From the NCBI GenBank assembly GCA_910587995.1, contig CAJUNS010000004.1, positions 75,191-139,190 on the forward strand: DNA of 64,000 nucleotides, in the 5' to 3' direction. The notes beneath the pieces were generated by a model, which saw nothing but the letters and a program-made list of their open reading frames with translations, did no database searches and was not told the origin of the DNA. Source of the DNA: an uncultured Oscillospiraceae bacterium. Lineage in GTDB: Bacteria > Bacillota > Clostridia > Oscillospirales > Acutalibacteraceae. The position numbers were made by a program, and so were the translations under genes. Below, in pieces: positions 42,044 through 50,621 of this stretch (the first letter of the stretch is position 1; each line of letters starts with the position of its first letter).

Positions 42044-44776
42044 ATGAACCCTCTCGCACTCACCCTCCAAGCCTTCGGCCCCTATCTGGACCGCACCTCC
42101 ATCGACTTCTCCCCCTTCCGCCAGTCCGGCATCTTCCTTATCACCGGCCCCACCGGCGGCGGAAAGACCTCCCTGCTGGACGCCATCTGCTTTGCCCTTT
42201 ACGGCCAAGCCACCGGCGGCCAGCGGGAGTTCCCCGATATGCGCTGCATGAGCGCCCCCCAGGACCTGCCTACTTTGGTCCATTTTACCTTTCAGCTGGG
42301 AGGCTCGGCCTACCGGTTCTGCCGGGAGCTCTGCTATAAACAGAACCGGCGCTCCAAAGAATGGGAACGCCGGGAGTCCAACGCCTGCTACCAGATTTTG
42401 GACAGCGGGGAAAAGCTTTTGGCCAGCGGCAGCGACAAGGCCGTTACCAGCCAGGCCCAGGAGCTGCTGCGCCTGAACCGCCAACAGTTTACCCAGGTGA
42501 TGGTGCTGCCCCAGGGGGACTTCTCCCGGTTTCTGCTGGCCAGCGCCACGGAGAAGGGGAAAATTCTGCGCACCCTGTTTTCCGCTCAAATCTGGGAGCG
42601 GCTGACCGAGCGCTTTAAGGCCTTGGCCAAGGCCCTGGAACAGGAAAGTGAAAAAACCGCCGGACTCCGGGACACTCTTTTACGCCAGGAGGGGCTGGAA
42701 TCCGCCGGAGACGCAGCTGAGGCCCTAAAGGCCCAGGAGGAGGAGCTGGAACAGCTGGGCCAGGAGCAGGCCAGCGCCAAAAAGCGGGCCGGGGAGGCCC
42801 AGTCCCGGCTGGAAAGCGCGGCGGAGTGGGACAGGCTGCACCGGGCCCTGGAAAAAGCCCAGCGGGAGCTGGCACAGGCCAAGGACCAGCTGGGGCCTTT
42901 GGAAGCCGCCGCCAAAGAGGCCGGACCCATGCGGGAGGCCGCGTTGGAAGCGCAGAAAAAGGCCGAGGCCCAAGCCGGGGAAAAGGTTCGGCTGGAGGGG
43001 CGGCGGGAGGCCCTGAGCAAGGCTCGGGGCCTGGAGCAAAGCGCCGCTCTGGCCCGAAAGGAGCTGGCGGAACGGGAGAAAGCCCTGACCGCTTTGGAGC
43101 TGGAACAGGCCAGCCTGGACCAACACCTGGAAACAGGCGCCGCCTACCACAGCGCCTGCCAGCAGGCCGGCGCCCAGCTCCCCCCGCTGCTGGAAGAATG
43201 CCGCCATCTGGAGGGGCTTCTGCGGGAACGGCGGGAGCTGGACCAGCGCCGGGAGGCGGCGGCATCGGCGGAAAAGGCTTGGGCAGAGGCCCAGCGGGCG
43301 GCACAGGCCAAGGCGCAAGAGGCGGAGCGCCTAGCCCAGCAGTGGGAGGCTCAGGAGGCCTTACGGCGGCAAAACGGGGCGGCGGCTCTGGCGGACGCCC
43401 TGGCCCAGGGCTCGCCCTGCCCCGTGTGCGGCTCCCTCCACCACCCAGCCCCTGCCCAGGCGGCGGAGGGGCTTCTGCCCGTCCGGGAGCTGGAAGCCCT
43501 GCGGCGGCGGGAAAAGGCCGCGGCCTCCTCCTCCGCGGAAGCCCGGGCGGCGGCTCTGGCCAAGGCCTCGGAGCTGGAACGGGCCCGGGAGGCTTTGGAG
43601 CGGCAAGAGGTCTCCGGCCCCCCCCAGGAAGCGGCGGAACGGCTGGCCCTGACCCTGGACCAAAAGTCCAAACAGGCGGAAGAGGCCCGGAAGTTGGCCG
43701 GAAATCTGGAAAAAGCCCAAGCCAAGCTGGACAGCTTGAGCGAACGCAAGAAAACCCTCGCCCAACAGGCGGCGGCGCTGCGGGAAGAACTCTCCCGGCT
43801 GGAAGAACGGGCCCGGGGGTTGGAATCCCAAGCCCAGGAGGCCTTGAAGCCCTTAGCGGGCGTTAGCGGCCAGGCGCTGGAAGAGGCCATCGCCCAAGCG
43901 GAACGGCAGCGGCAGGCCCTGCAGGCCCAGGGTGAAAGCCTTCGTCAAAAAGTCAGCCAGGCGGAGCGGGAGCTGGCCCGGCGCCAGGAAGGGGTAAAGC
44001 TGCTGGGCGCGGCCCAAGAAGCGGCCCAGGCGGCCTTTGCCCAGGCAGAGCCCCTGTGGCCCCAGCCCCCAGATTTGGACGCGCTGCAAAAAGAGGCCTG
44101 GACGCTGCGGGCCCAGGAGCTGGAGCTCTCCCGGCGCTTGGGGGAAGCTGGAGCAAAGCTGCGCTCTCTGCGGGCGGCGGCAGGGTCGGTGGCAGAGCTG
44201 GACCAGAAGCTTCAGGCGCTGTCCCAGGAGTATGGGCGGGTCTCCCGGCTGAGCCGGGGGCTCTCGGGCGACAACCCCAAAAAGACCCCGGTGCTGCAAT
44301 ATGTACTCAGCGTTACTTTGGACGAGGTGCTGGTGAGCGCCAACCATTTTTTTTCCCAGTTGAGCCGGGGCCGCTACGCCCTGCGGCTGATGGAAGGCCC
44401 CAAGGGGGGCAACGCCAAAGCCGGGCTGGATCTGGAAGTGATGGACGGGGCCTCCATGCTGCCCCGGCCCATTGACACCCTCTCCGGCGGGGAGCAGTTT
44501 TTGGCCTCCCTCTCCCTGGCCTTCGGCCTTTCGGACGTGGTCCAGGAGCACTCCGGGGCGGTGGGCCTGGACTCCATTTTTATTGACGAGGGCTTCGGCT
44601 CTTTGGACGCGGAGACCCTGGACTACGCCATGGGAGCTTTGGCCATGCTCCGGTCCAGCGGGCGGATGGTGGGGGTCATTTCCCATGTACGGGAGCTGCA
44701 AAGCCGCATTGGGGACCGGATTGAGGTACGGCAGAACGGGCAGGGACAGGCCTCCGCCAAAGTGGTAACCGGCTAA
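42044..44776 (+). CDS. sbcC: DNA repair ATPase SbcC (Rad50-like)
   Basis: The 910-residue SMC-like ATPase has Walker A GPTGGGKTS (35-43) and an N-terminal catalytic half. Long Ala/Glu/Gln-rich coiled coils follow, interrupted by the zinc hook C459-P-V-C462. The C-terminal half has the signature LSGGEQFLASLSLAFGL and Walker B FIDEGFGSLD. Dimerised through the hook, it tethers DNA ends and gates SbcD. GAAAGGACCCTGGACC precedes the ATG. The strongly Ala/Gly-rich coils explain the long spurious frames on the other strand. Confidence 0.95.
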   Translation: MNPLALTLQAFGPYLDRTSIDFSPFRQSGIFLITGPTGGGKTSLLDAICFALYGQATGGQREFPDMRCMSAPQDLPTLVHFTFQLGGSAYRFCRELCYKQNRRSKEWERRESNACYQILDSGEKLLASGSDKAVTSQAQELLRLNRQQFTQVMVLPQGDFSRFLLASATEKGKILRTLFSAQIWERLTERFKALAKALEQESEKTAGLRDTLLRQEGLESAGDAAEALKAQEEELEQLGQEQASAKKRAGEAQSRLESAAEWDRLHRALEKAQRELAQAKDQLGPLEAAAKEAGPMREAALEAQKKAEAQAGEKVRLEGRREALSKARGLEQSAALARKELAEREKALTALELEQASLDQHLETGAAYHSACQQAGAQLPPLLEECRHLEGLLRERRELDQRREAAASAEKAWAEAQRAAQAKAQEAERLAQQWEAQEALRRQNGAAALADALAQGSPCPVCGSLHHPAPAQAAEGLLPVRELEALRRREKAAASSSAEARAAALAKASELERAREALERQEVSGPPQEAAERLALTLDQKSKQAEEARKLAGNLEKAQAKLDSLSERKKTLAQQAAALREELSRLEERARGLESQAQEALKPLAGVSGQALEEAIAQAERQRQALQAQGESLRQKVSQAERELARRQEGVKLLGAAQEAAQAAFAQAEPLWPQPPDLDALQKEAWTLRAQELELSRRLGEAGAKLRSLRAAAGSVAELDQKLQALSQEYGRVSRLSRGLSGDNPKKTPVLQYVLSVTLDEVLVSANHFFSQLSRGRYALRLMEGPKGGNAKAGLDLEVMDGASMLPRPIDTLSGGEQFLASLSLAFGLSDVVQEHSGAVGLDSIFIDEGFGSLDAETLDYAMGALAMLRSSGRMVGVISHVRELQSRIGDRIEVRQNGQGQASAKVVTG

Positions 44777-44915
44777 AAATATACCCAGGGCTGGCGCCTC
44801 CCCTGCCAAATCCGTTGCGTTTCTTACAGGGAACGCCACCTTCCTGGCGAAGCCGCCGGCAGAGTTCCGCATCCTAATCGTAATAAGGCGGTTACTATAA
44901 AATCAAGAGAAAACC

Positions 44916-44977
44916 AGCGGCCTCCCTTCTGGAGCCAGCCCCTGCAAACGGGAGCTGGCCTCGAGAGGGAGGCCGCT
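44916..44977. terminator. Large bidirectional terminator hairpin
   Basis: AGCGGCCTCCCT (44916-44927) pairs with AGGGAGGCCGCT (44966-44977). An inner GCCAGC/GCTGG stem is also possible. TTCTTTG follows. Confidence 0.8.
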
Positions 44978-45018
44978 TCTTTGTCTCATCGCCTATGTGA
45001 TGGGCGGACCAGCCGCGC

Positions 45019-45711
45019 CTAGTCCACCTCAAACTCCTGCCCCGGCGCGCTCACATCCATCACCGCCTGGGCATACTCCCGGTAAGGCGGCGTGGATTTA
45101 AAGAGCGGCACCACCGAATAATCGCCCCACATGTGCATGGGGAACACATACCGCGCCCCCGCCGCCTCGAAAAAGTATTTCATCCCCAGGTCAAAGTCCG
45201 CCTCCTGGCGGGGGTCCAGGGGCACAAAGGCCACGTCGATGTCCTTGCCCTCCAGCAGCTTCAGCTCTTCCCGGTAGACCTGGGTCATCTGGTCGTTCTG
45301 GAAGCGGGGCGCGCCGTCCCAGACCCAGCAGTTCAGGTCCCCGGCGTGATAGATGCGTTTGCCCTCGCATTCCACCAAGAACGCCACCCCCTGGTCCGTG
45401 GAGCGCAGCGTGGCGATTTTCAGCCCCTCCAGCTCATAGGTGCGCCGGGGCTCCACGAACACCGTGGCGGGCCGCAGGGCTTCGGGCACGCGGCTCTCCC
45501 AAATGTCGTTGGAGAGGATAAAGCGCGCCTGCCCCCGCGCCCCGGCCAGCTGGAAAACAGCGGGGGAAAAGTGGTCCCCGTGGCAGTGGGAGGCAAAAAC
45601 ATACAGGGGCTTGTCCACCTGGGGGACTTCCCCCTCGTAATAGTCGAACAGAAGGCAGCAGCCCTCCAGCTCGACAAAATAGGAACTGTGGGTGATGAAG
45701 GTGACTTTCAT
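45019..45711 (-). CDS. MBL-fold metallo-hydrolase
   Basis: The 230-residue protein has the metallo-beta-lactamase motif SHCHGDHFS (HxHxDH, about 43-49), a later HAGDLNCW and the C-terminal metal histidine in FPMHMWGDYS. It resembles the UlaG/YtnP-like group of cytoplasmic MBL hydrolases. The substrate is unknown. AGAAAGGAGC precedes the ATG. It is a single gene ending at the terminator at 44977-44916; a repeat element starts 47 bp upstream of it. Confidence 0.82.
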   Translation of the reverse strand: MKVTFITHSSYFVELEGCCLLFDYYEGEVPQVDKPLYVFASHCHGDHFSPAVFQLAGARGQARFILSNDIWESRVPEALRPATVFVEPRRTYELEGLKIATLRSTDQGVAFLVECEGKRIYHAGDLNCWVWDGAPRFQNDQMTQVYREELKLLEGKDIDVAFVPLDPRQEADFDLGMKYFFEAAGARYVFPMHMWGDYSVVPLFKSTPPYREYAQAVMDVSAPGQEFEVD

Positions 45712-45757
45712 GAAGGAAGAAGCTCCTTTCTAAGGGATTTTTGGGGAAGTGTTCGTC

Positions 45758-45820
45758 GGCCTCCGGCGGGGTAAGAAACTTTTTTGTAAAAAAGTTTCTT
45801 ACCAATCTTCAAAAAACTTT
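45758..45820. repeat. Dispersed hairpin repeat, family A, copy 1
   Basis: It starts GGCCTCCGGCGGGG. GTAAGAAACTTTTTT (45771-45785) pairs perfectly with AAAAAAGTTTCTTAC (45788-45802), then CAATCTTCAA. The same head, 15-bp-arm hairpin and CAATCTTCAA tail occur at 52748 and 53001. Confidence 0.8.
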
Positions 45821-45907
45821 ATTTCGCCGCGCCGGGCGGGAAAAGGAGGCTGGGGGAACGTTTTAGGAGGAAGCTACATATTAAATGGAGTCTGTTGCGC
45901 GTAACAG

Positions 45908-45966
45908 TAAAAGTTTCGTCCACCCTTTCAAAGGTGGTGGGGGTGGAGGGGGCAAAGCCCCCTCCC
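45908..45966. repeat. Adjacent hairpins, possible additional repeat or flippase gene terminator
   Basis: CCACCCTTTCAAAGGTGG and GGAGGGGGC (45945-45953)/GCCCCCTCC (45957-45965) form two tight hairpins in the 314-bp gap between the MBL and flippase genes. It looks like dispersed clostridial intergenic repeats; only one copy is in this window. Confidence 0.45.
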
Positions 45967-46025
45967 TGCCAGCGGCCACTCCGTAACACTTACCAAAAGT
46001 CGCTCCCGTTTTAGGCTCAACATAT

Positions 46026-47675
46026 TTACAGCCGCAGATGCCTGCCTTTTTTGGGGTTGACTTTAGGCAGGCGCCGCTCCATGTGCCGGGGGCGGAATTT
46101 CCGGCGCACATGGAGCAGCCGGGCCAGGGCCTCGCCCTTGGGCAGCATGACCACGTCGTCATAGGTCACGGCCTTAAACAGCACCACCGCCGCCCCGTAG
46201 ACCGCCAGCGCTACCACAATGGCGGGCAGCACCGCCAGCCGCTGGGGTAAAAACAGCAGCAGCCCCTGGTAGGCTCCATAAGAGGCGGCCCCCATAGCGG
46301 CGGAGGCCAGCAAAATGGGCATGGAGGTAACGGCAATCCCGTCCATGTCCGGCAGGCTCTCCCGTATGGCGATTAGGTTCAGCACCATAATCAACAGGTA
46401 GGAAAGCACCGTGCTGATGGCCGAGCCCATCACGTTCATCTCCGGAATGGCCGTGAGAAAATAGGACAGGGCGATCTTCACCACGCCGCCTACGGCCATA
46501 TGGACCACCGGACGGGTGGTCCGGCCAAAGGACTGCAAAATGGCGTTGGTGGTCAGCAGGGCGCTGTTAAAGGCAATGGCAGTGGCCAGCACCGCCAGCA
46601 GCCGGGCGGCCCCGGCGGCTACCTCGGGCTTGTTGAACAGCAGCAGCGAGCAGATGGGCTCCGCGAAAAGAGACATGCCCACGCTGGCCGGAATGGCAAT
46701 GATCAGCGTGACACGCATGGAAATGGAGGAGATGTGCAGCACAGAATGCCGGTCTCCCGACACAATGGCCCCGGACAGCACCGGCAGCAAGCTGGTGGAA
46801 ATGGGCACCACAAAGGCCCCCGGCAGATCAAAAAACTTGCGGGCATGGCCCAGTACGCCGCTGAACCAGTCCGCCTGGGCCTGCGAGAGGCCCGCCCCGG
46901 TAATCATCCGGTCCATCAGTACGGCGCTGTCCACAAAGTCCAGCACGCTTAAAAAGCAGGACCCAATGGTAATGGGAATGGCAAAGCGTACCAGGGAGAG
47001 CAGCATATCCCGGCGGGAGGCTACCACGCCGCCATCCGGAGGCAGGGTCCGGTCCCGCCGCTTTTGCCGCAGCTTATAAGCGGCCAGGTACAGGGTTCCC
47101 AGGGCCGCGCTGATAGACACGCCGGAGATGGCCCCCACGGCGGCAAAGGTATCGTCGCCCAGCTGGCTGACGATATAAGCCGCCAAGCCCACGCCAATGG
47201 CCACTTTTGTAACGGCCTCAATGACTTGGGACATGGCGGTGGGCACCATATTGGACCGGCCCTGGAAATAGCCCCGCAGGGCGGAGGTTACGGAGATGAA
47301 GAAGGTGGTGGGGGCCAGGGCCCGGATGGTCCCCGCCGCGCCGGGCTTGTGGAGCATTTGGGCAATCTGCTCCGCGCCCAAGAGCATCACAAGGCTGCCC
47401 AAAAGGCCGATGCTGAAAAACAGCCAGAAGGACACGGAAAAAACTTGGTCGGCCTCTTTCCGGCAGTTCCGGGCATAGGCAGTGCTCACCATGCGGGAAA
47501 CGGCAATGGGAAGGCCAGCGGTAGAGAGCATTAAGAATATGGTGAAGATATCATAAGCGCCATAAAAATAAGACATTCCCTCAGCGCTGATGAAGTTGGC
47601 CAGCGGAATGGAGAACAGCAGGCCCAAAAGCTTGACAAGCAAGGTGGAGGCGGAGAGAATGGCCGCCCCTTTCAT
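46026..47675 (-). CDS. SpoVB/MurJ-family lipid flippase (MOP superfamily)
   Basis: The 549-residue protein has about 14 membrane segments and the family start MKGAAILSASTLLVKLLGLL, then ANFISAEGMSYF, LRGYFQGRSNMVPTAMSQVIEAV and a basic cytoplasmic tail (KFRPRHMERRLPKVNPKKG). SpoVB-like proteins flip polyprenyl-linked wall precursors and often act in spore cortex or cell-wall synthesis. The ATG at 47675 lacks a well-placed ribosome site. A better AAAGGGGG lies further upstream, but no ATG, GTG or TTG follows it in frame, so the start is uncertain. Confidence 0.88.
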   Translation of the reverse strand: MKGAAILSASTLLVKLLGLLFSIPLANFISAEGMSYFYGAYDIFTIFLMLSTAGLPIAVSRMVSTAYARNCRKEADQVFSVSFWLFFSIGLLGSLVMLLGAEQIAQMLHKPGAAGTIRALAPTTFFISVTSALRGYFQGRSNMVPTAMSQVIEAVTKVAIGVGLAAYIVSQLGDDTFAAVGAISGVSISAALGTLYLAAYKLRQKRRDRTLPPDGGVVASRRDMLLSLVRFAIPITIGSCFLSVLDFVDSAVLMDRMITGAGLSQAQADWFSGVLGHARKFFDLPGAFVVPISTSLLPVLSGAIVSGDRHSVLHISSISMRVTLIIAIPASVGMSLFAEPICSLLLFNKPEVAAGAARLLAVLATAIAFNSALLTTNAILQSFGRTTRPVVHMAVGGVVKIALSYFLTAIPEMNVMGSAISTVLSYLLIMVLNLIAIRESLPDMDGIAVTSMPILLASAAMGAASYGAYQGLLLFLPQRLAVLPAIVVALAVYGAAVVLFKAVTYDDVVMLPKGEALARLLHVRRKFRPRHMERRLPKVNPKKGRHLRL

Positions 47676-47799
47676 AAATCCGTTTTTCTTTTCTCCAGCC
47701 GTGCCGCCGCCCCCTTTCGCGATGGTTTGGTATAGTTTTGGTTTCTATTTTCCAATTATAACAAAAGACGGTGAAAAAGGCAAGGCGAAAGATAGAACC

Positions 47800-47889
47800 G
47801 GGAGTATCCCGACCACAGAGATAAATCATTTGTGTTCCCCCGCCCTACGGGCGGGGGAACACAAAAAGCTCTCCGAAACGGACACTCCC
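47800..47889. repeat. Dispersed palindromic repeat, family B, copy 1
   Basis: The unit runs from GGGAGTATCCCGACCACAGAG through an inner hairpin (TTCCCCCGCCC/GGGCGGGGGAA) to CTCTCCGAAACGGACACTCCC. It is about 90 bp with complementary ends. Related copies lie at 58095-58173 (opposite orientation) and 59475-59564 (same orientation). Confidence 0.85.
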
Positions 47890-48093
47890 GATAGAAGCAA
47901 CCCAGCATCCTGATCCCTCAAACCGAGAAAAGAGACCGGAAAGGCTGGGACTTCCCCCTTGTTGCGACCGGTTTCTTCCTCCCGCGCGTGGTATAGTTAG
48001 GGCGGTTCCAAAAAATCACCGGGATTCCTAAGCGCCGGGCACAGCCGCCTTCCGCCCGCCTTAGGGCAAAACCCGAAAGGAGTACATAGCCTT
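47890..48093. other. Intergenic, upstream of the small exported-protein pair
   Basis: No gene is seen. AGAGACCGG near 47931 and CCGGTTTCT near 47979 are complementary and could form a hairpin. TATAGT near 47992 may be a -10. AAAGGAG before 48094 is the ribosome site of the next gene. Confidence 0.4.
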
Positions 48094-48822
48094 ATGTGCA
48101 ACAAGATGTGGAAAATCCTCCTGCTGGCCCTTACCCTTGCGCTGCTGGCTCTGCCCGCGGCCTCATCCGCGTTGGCGCAAGCCGCGCCCCAGGATGAGGG
48201 GCTCGTGCTTTGGGAGGAGACAATCTTTCTGGGGGAGGCCGTGCCTCTGCGCCGGAAAGGCCAGAGCTTGGAAAATCTGCTGAAAAGCCGCTTTTCGGAA
48301 CCAGGGGAGGTGGAGTGCTGGTGGATGAGCCCCCAGGGCCCCCTTCCTCTGGCAGAGCTGGGGAAACAGCGCCCCCGGGCGGACTGCGGCTATCCCCTCG
48401 CCGCCGTGCTGCGCCAGCCGGACAAGCCAGAACGGTGGGTCCATGGGGTCTGCCGGATTCATGTGGCCAGCGGCACCGTGCGGGTCTGGGCAGGAGGCGA
48501 GGGAATCGGCACGGCCTCGCAAGCCCTGGTGAAGCTGGAAGGGGCTGGCCTCACCCTCTACCGGCAGGCCCAGCTGGAGGCCGGTCCCCAGGGGGGCGTT
48601 CCAGCGCTGGAGACGGAATTCACCGGGCTGCCCTTTGGCGTGTACACCCTCAGCGTGGCGGATGGCGGCCTGGAGCCCAGCCAGGTCCAGTGCCGCCTGG
48701 GCGTCTGCCAGGAAGACGACACGGTGGACCCGGACCGGCGCACCGCTCTGGTGCGGTTTAAAGCCTCTGGCGGAACAGGCAGCGCCGTGCGGGAAAGCTA
48801 CCGGCTGGGAGGGGGCTCATGA
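48094..48822 (+). CDS. Exported protein of unknown function
   Basis: The 242-residue protein has a signal peptide (1-31, cleaved near SALAQA) and a soluble exported region. The C-terminal half (about 140-200) has KLEGAGLTLYRQ followed by FTGLPFGVYTLSVADGG, which resembles a Cna-B/SpaA-like beta-sandwich repeat. That is a weak resemblance. GAAAGGAGTACATAGCCTT precedes the ATG. Its last four bases overlap the next gene (ATGA), so the two products are coupled. Confidence 0.6.
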   Translation: MCNKMWKILLLALTLALLALPAASSALAQAAPQDEGLVLWEETIFLGEAVPLRRKGQSLENLLKSRFSEPGEVECWWMSPQGPLPLAELGKQRPRADCGYPLAAVLRQPDKPERWVHGVCRIHVASGTVRVWAGGEGIGTASQALVKLEGAGLTLYRQAQLEAGPQGGVPALETEFTGLPFGVYTLSVADGGLEPSQVQCRLGVCQEDDTVDPDRRTALVRFKASGGTGSAVRESYRLGGGS

Positions 48823-49349
48823 GGCCCCGGCGCTGGCCCGGAGCCCTGGCCCTGGTTCTGGCGGCGGCCCTGTGGGGGCTGGGCTATTGGCTGGAACCCC
48901 AGCGGGAAGAGCTGCGGCTGGAAGCCGTGGCCCTGACGGACCCAGCGGAGGGAGCCCCCCTGCTTAAGCCCGGCCAGACCGTCCCAGGCGGAGTGGCTTA
49001 CATCAACCGCAGCCAAGCCGGGTGCCGGGTACGGGTGAAGGTCTGCGCCCCAGAGCTGAACGGCGAACCGGCCCTGCTGGCCGGCAACTTAGTGGAGGGG
49101 CGCTTTCAAGAGGCCGGAACCGGCGGGGCTGGCCAAGAAGGCTGGGTCCGCCGGGCGGGGTATCTCTATTATCAAAACGCCCGCACCGGCGATTTGCTGC
49201 CCCCTGGGCGGCAGACTCCGGCGGCTTATACGGCGGTGCAGCTGCGGGAGGGCCTGGACCCAGACCAACTGGACACCCTGCGGGACTGGGGCGCGGAGCT
49301 GTATTTGGTGGCTCAGGCCCAGCAGGAAGAGGGCGGGGACTGGCGCTAG
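48819..49349 (+). CDS. Membrane-anchored exported protein, faintly TasA/camelysin-like
   Basis: The 176-residue protein has an N-terminal hydrophobic segment (about 8-24) and an external domain with the pattern CRVRVKVCAPELNG, then GWVRRAGYLYYQNARTGDLLPPGRQT. The order 'RVRVKV ... W ... GYLYY ... L.PG..T' is reminiscent of SipW-dependent TasA/camelysin-type fibre proteins, but similarity is weak and no SipW-type peptidase lies nearby. It is cotranscribed with the preceding exported protein and ends at the terminator at 49377. Confidence 0.55.
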   Translation: MRPRRWPGALALVLAAALWGLGYWLEPQREELRLEAVALTDPAEGAPLLKPGQTVPGGVAYINRSQAGCRVRVKVCAPELNGEPALLAGNLVEGRFQEAGTGGAGQEGWVRRAGYLYYQNARTGDLLPPGRQTPAAYTAVQLREGLDPDQLDTLRDWGAELYLVAQAQQEEGGDWR

Positions 49350-49376
49350 GTCTTTGCGCTTCCGCTAGCCCCGAAA

Positions 49377-49416
49377 AAAACGCGCTTTGTGCCAAGCCCG
49401 GCACAGAGCGCGTTTT
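49377..49416. terminator. Bidirectional intrinsic terminator
   Basis: AAAACGCGCT (49377-49386) pairs with AGCGCGTTTT (49407-49416). TTGTGCC/GGCACAG extends the stem. Confidence 0.9.
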
Positions 49417-49433
49417 ACTGCCTGTAATAACGG

Positions 49434-49922
49434 TCAATGGAACATCCCCTGCCGGGCAAAATGCCCCAGCATGGCGATGAGAAATCCAAGCCCAGCTCCG
49501 CAGATGGCCTCCCGCACCCGGTGGCCCAGGGACTCGTTGAGCTTGGGAATCAGCCCCCGCAGGGCCCGCTGCCCTTCGGGAGACTGCTCTTCCTCCAGGT
49601 ACTCCACAATGTGGTTAATGGCCCTGGCATGGAGCCCCGCCGCCCAGCGGACGCCGGTGGCGTCGTACATGACAATAAGGGCCATAACAAAGGAAAGCCC
49701 GAAAACGGGAGAATTGAAACCGTACAGATAATAGGATGTGAGCAGCACCGAGCAGGTTACCGCCGAGTGGGAGCTGGGCATGCCCCCCGCCTTGGACAGA
49801 TAACGCCGGTCAAACTGCTTGTGCTTCACTGCGTCAATCAGGGTTTTAATTCCTTGAGCCGCCGCCCAGGAGATGACGCTGATGTTAATAAGTGGGTTGG
49901 TGATCAGGATAGAAAGATCCAT
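49434..49922 (-). CDS. Divergent PAP2 family protein (DUF212)
   Basis: The 162-residue membrane protein reads NPLINISVISWAAAQGIKTLID at its start, then RRYLSKAGGMPSSHSAVTCSV, YDATGVRWAAGLHARAINHIV and LNESLGHRVREAICGAGLG. This is the DUF212/YuiD family, distantly related to PAP2 phosphatases: the GGMPSSHSA and GHR.RE segments mirror phosphatase motifs. It may act on a lipid phosphate, but this is unproven. It is a single gene ending at the shared terminator. Confidence 0.88.
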   Translation of the reverse strand: MDLSILITNPLINISVISWAAAQGIKTLIDAVKHKQFDRRYLSKAGGMPSSHSAVTCSVLLTSYYLYGFNSPVFGLSFVMALIVMYDATGVRWAAGLHARAINHIVEYLEEEQSPEGQRALRGLIPKLNESLGHRVREAICGAGLGFLIAMLGHFARQGMFH

Positions 49923-50123
49923 GGGCTCGTCCTTTCCGGGCAGGATACGGTCGTGGGTGGTTAACGCGGCTCATACAGAAGAAAATCTTCTGCTCCGCCA
50001 GTTGGAAAATGGGTGCGCACGAATACGCAAACTTGTTCACCCTATAATCATATCCTTTTTCGAGACCCCTGTCAACCACAAATTCTTCGGGGTGCGGAGG
50101 CTTTCATAAGGATCACCTTTCTG

Positions 50124-50600
50124 TTACTTGGGCACCTCCCGGCCGCTCTCCGCAATGTCGTACAGGCGCTGCAGGCAGCCCTCCTCGCCAATGTAAAGGG
50201 TATTCCCCATAGCAATGCCGGACGGATCGATCACAAGATTCCGATAGTACTCCAGCATGTTGATCCTCGCGCCGTTTCCGCCCAGCCGGTCGTAATACTC
50301 TGCGGAGATGGGTTCAAAAGAATTCAGCACATCGATGAATTCGTCCTCCGCGTAGTCGGGGATCTCATAGGTCGTTTCATTGATGGTCATATAAATATTA
50401 TAAACCTTGTCTTTGGGGAAGAATAGGAAACGGTCCGCAGGGGTCCACAGGCAGTAGCGGCACTGGCAGGGGCAGGCAAAGTCCTCGTCCCTCCAGCGAA
50501 TCGGGCCCAAGTGGATGCAGACCAAAACCAAGCTTGCCGCCAAAACCATGCATAGGGAGCCAAGGGATAGGCTCAGGCGCTTCAGCGTTTTTATTTTCAT
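50124..50600 (-). CDS. Hypothetical membrane-anchored protein
   Basis: The ATG at 50600 follows GAGGTGGAAGCC and gives 158 residues. One N-terminal hydrophobic segment (about 10-32) is followed by an external domain with a CPCQCRYC cysteine cluster (about 43-50) and an acidic region. No family is recognised. Twenty-one bases separate it from the frameshifted gene upstream, and both probably share the promoter at 51052-51080. The pair is more AT-rich than its neighbours. Confidence 0.55.
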   Translation of the reverse strand: MKIKTLKRLSLSLGSLCMVLAASLVLVCIHLGPIRWRDEDFACPCQCRYCLWTPADRFLFFPKDKVYNIYMTINETTYEIPDYAEDEFIDVLNSFEPISAEYYDRLGGNGARINMLEYYRNLVIDPSGIAMGNTLYIGEEGCLQRLYDIAESGREVPK

Positions 50601-50621
50601 GGCTTCCACCTCTGTTGGGAA

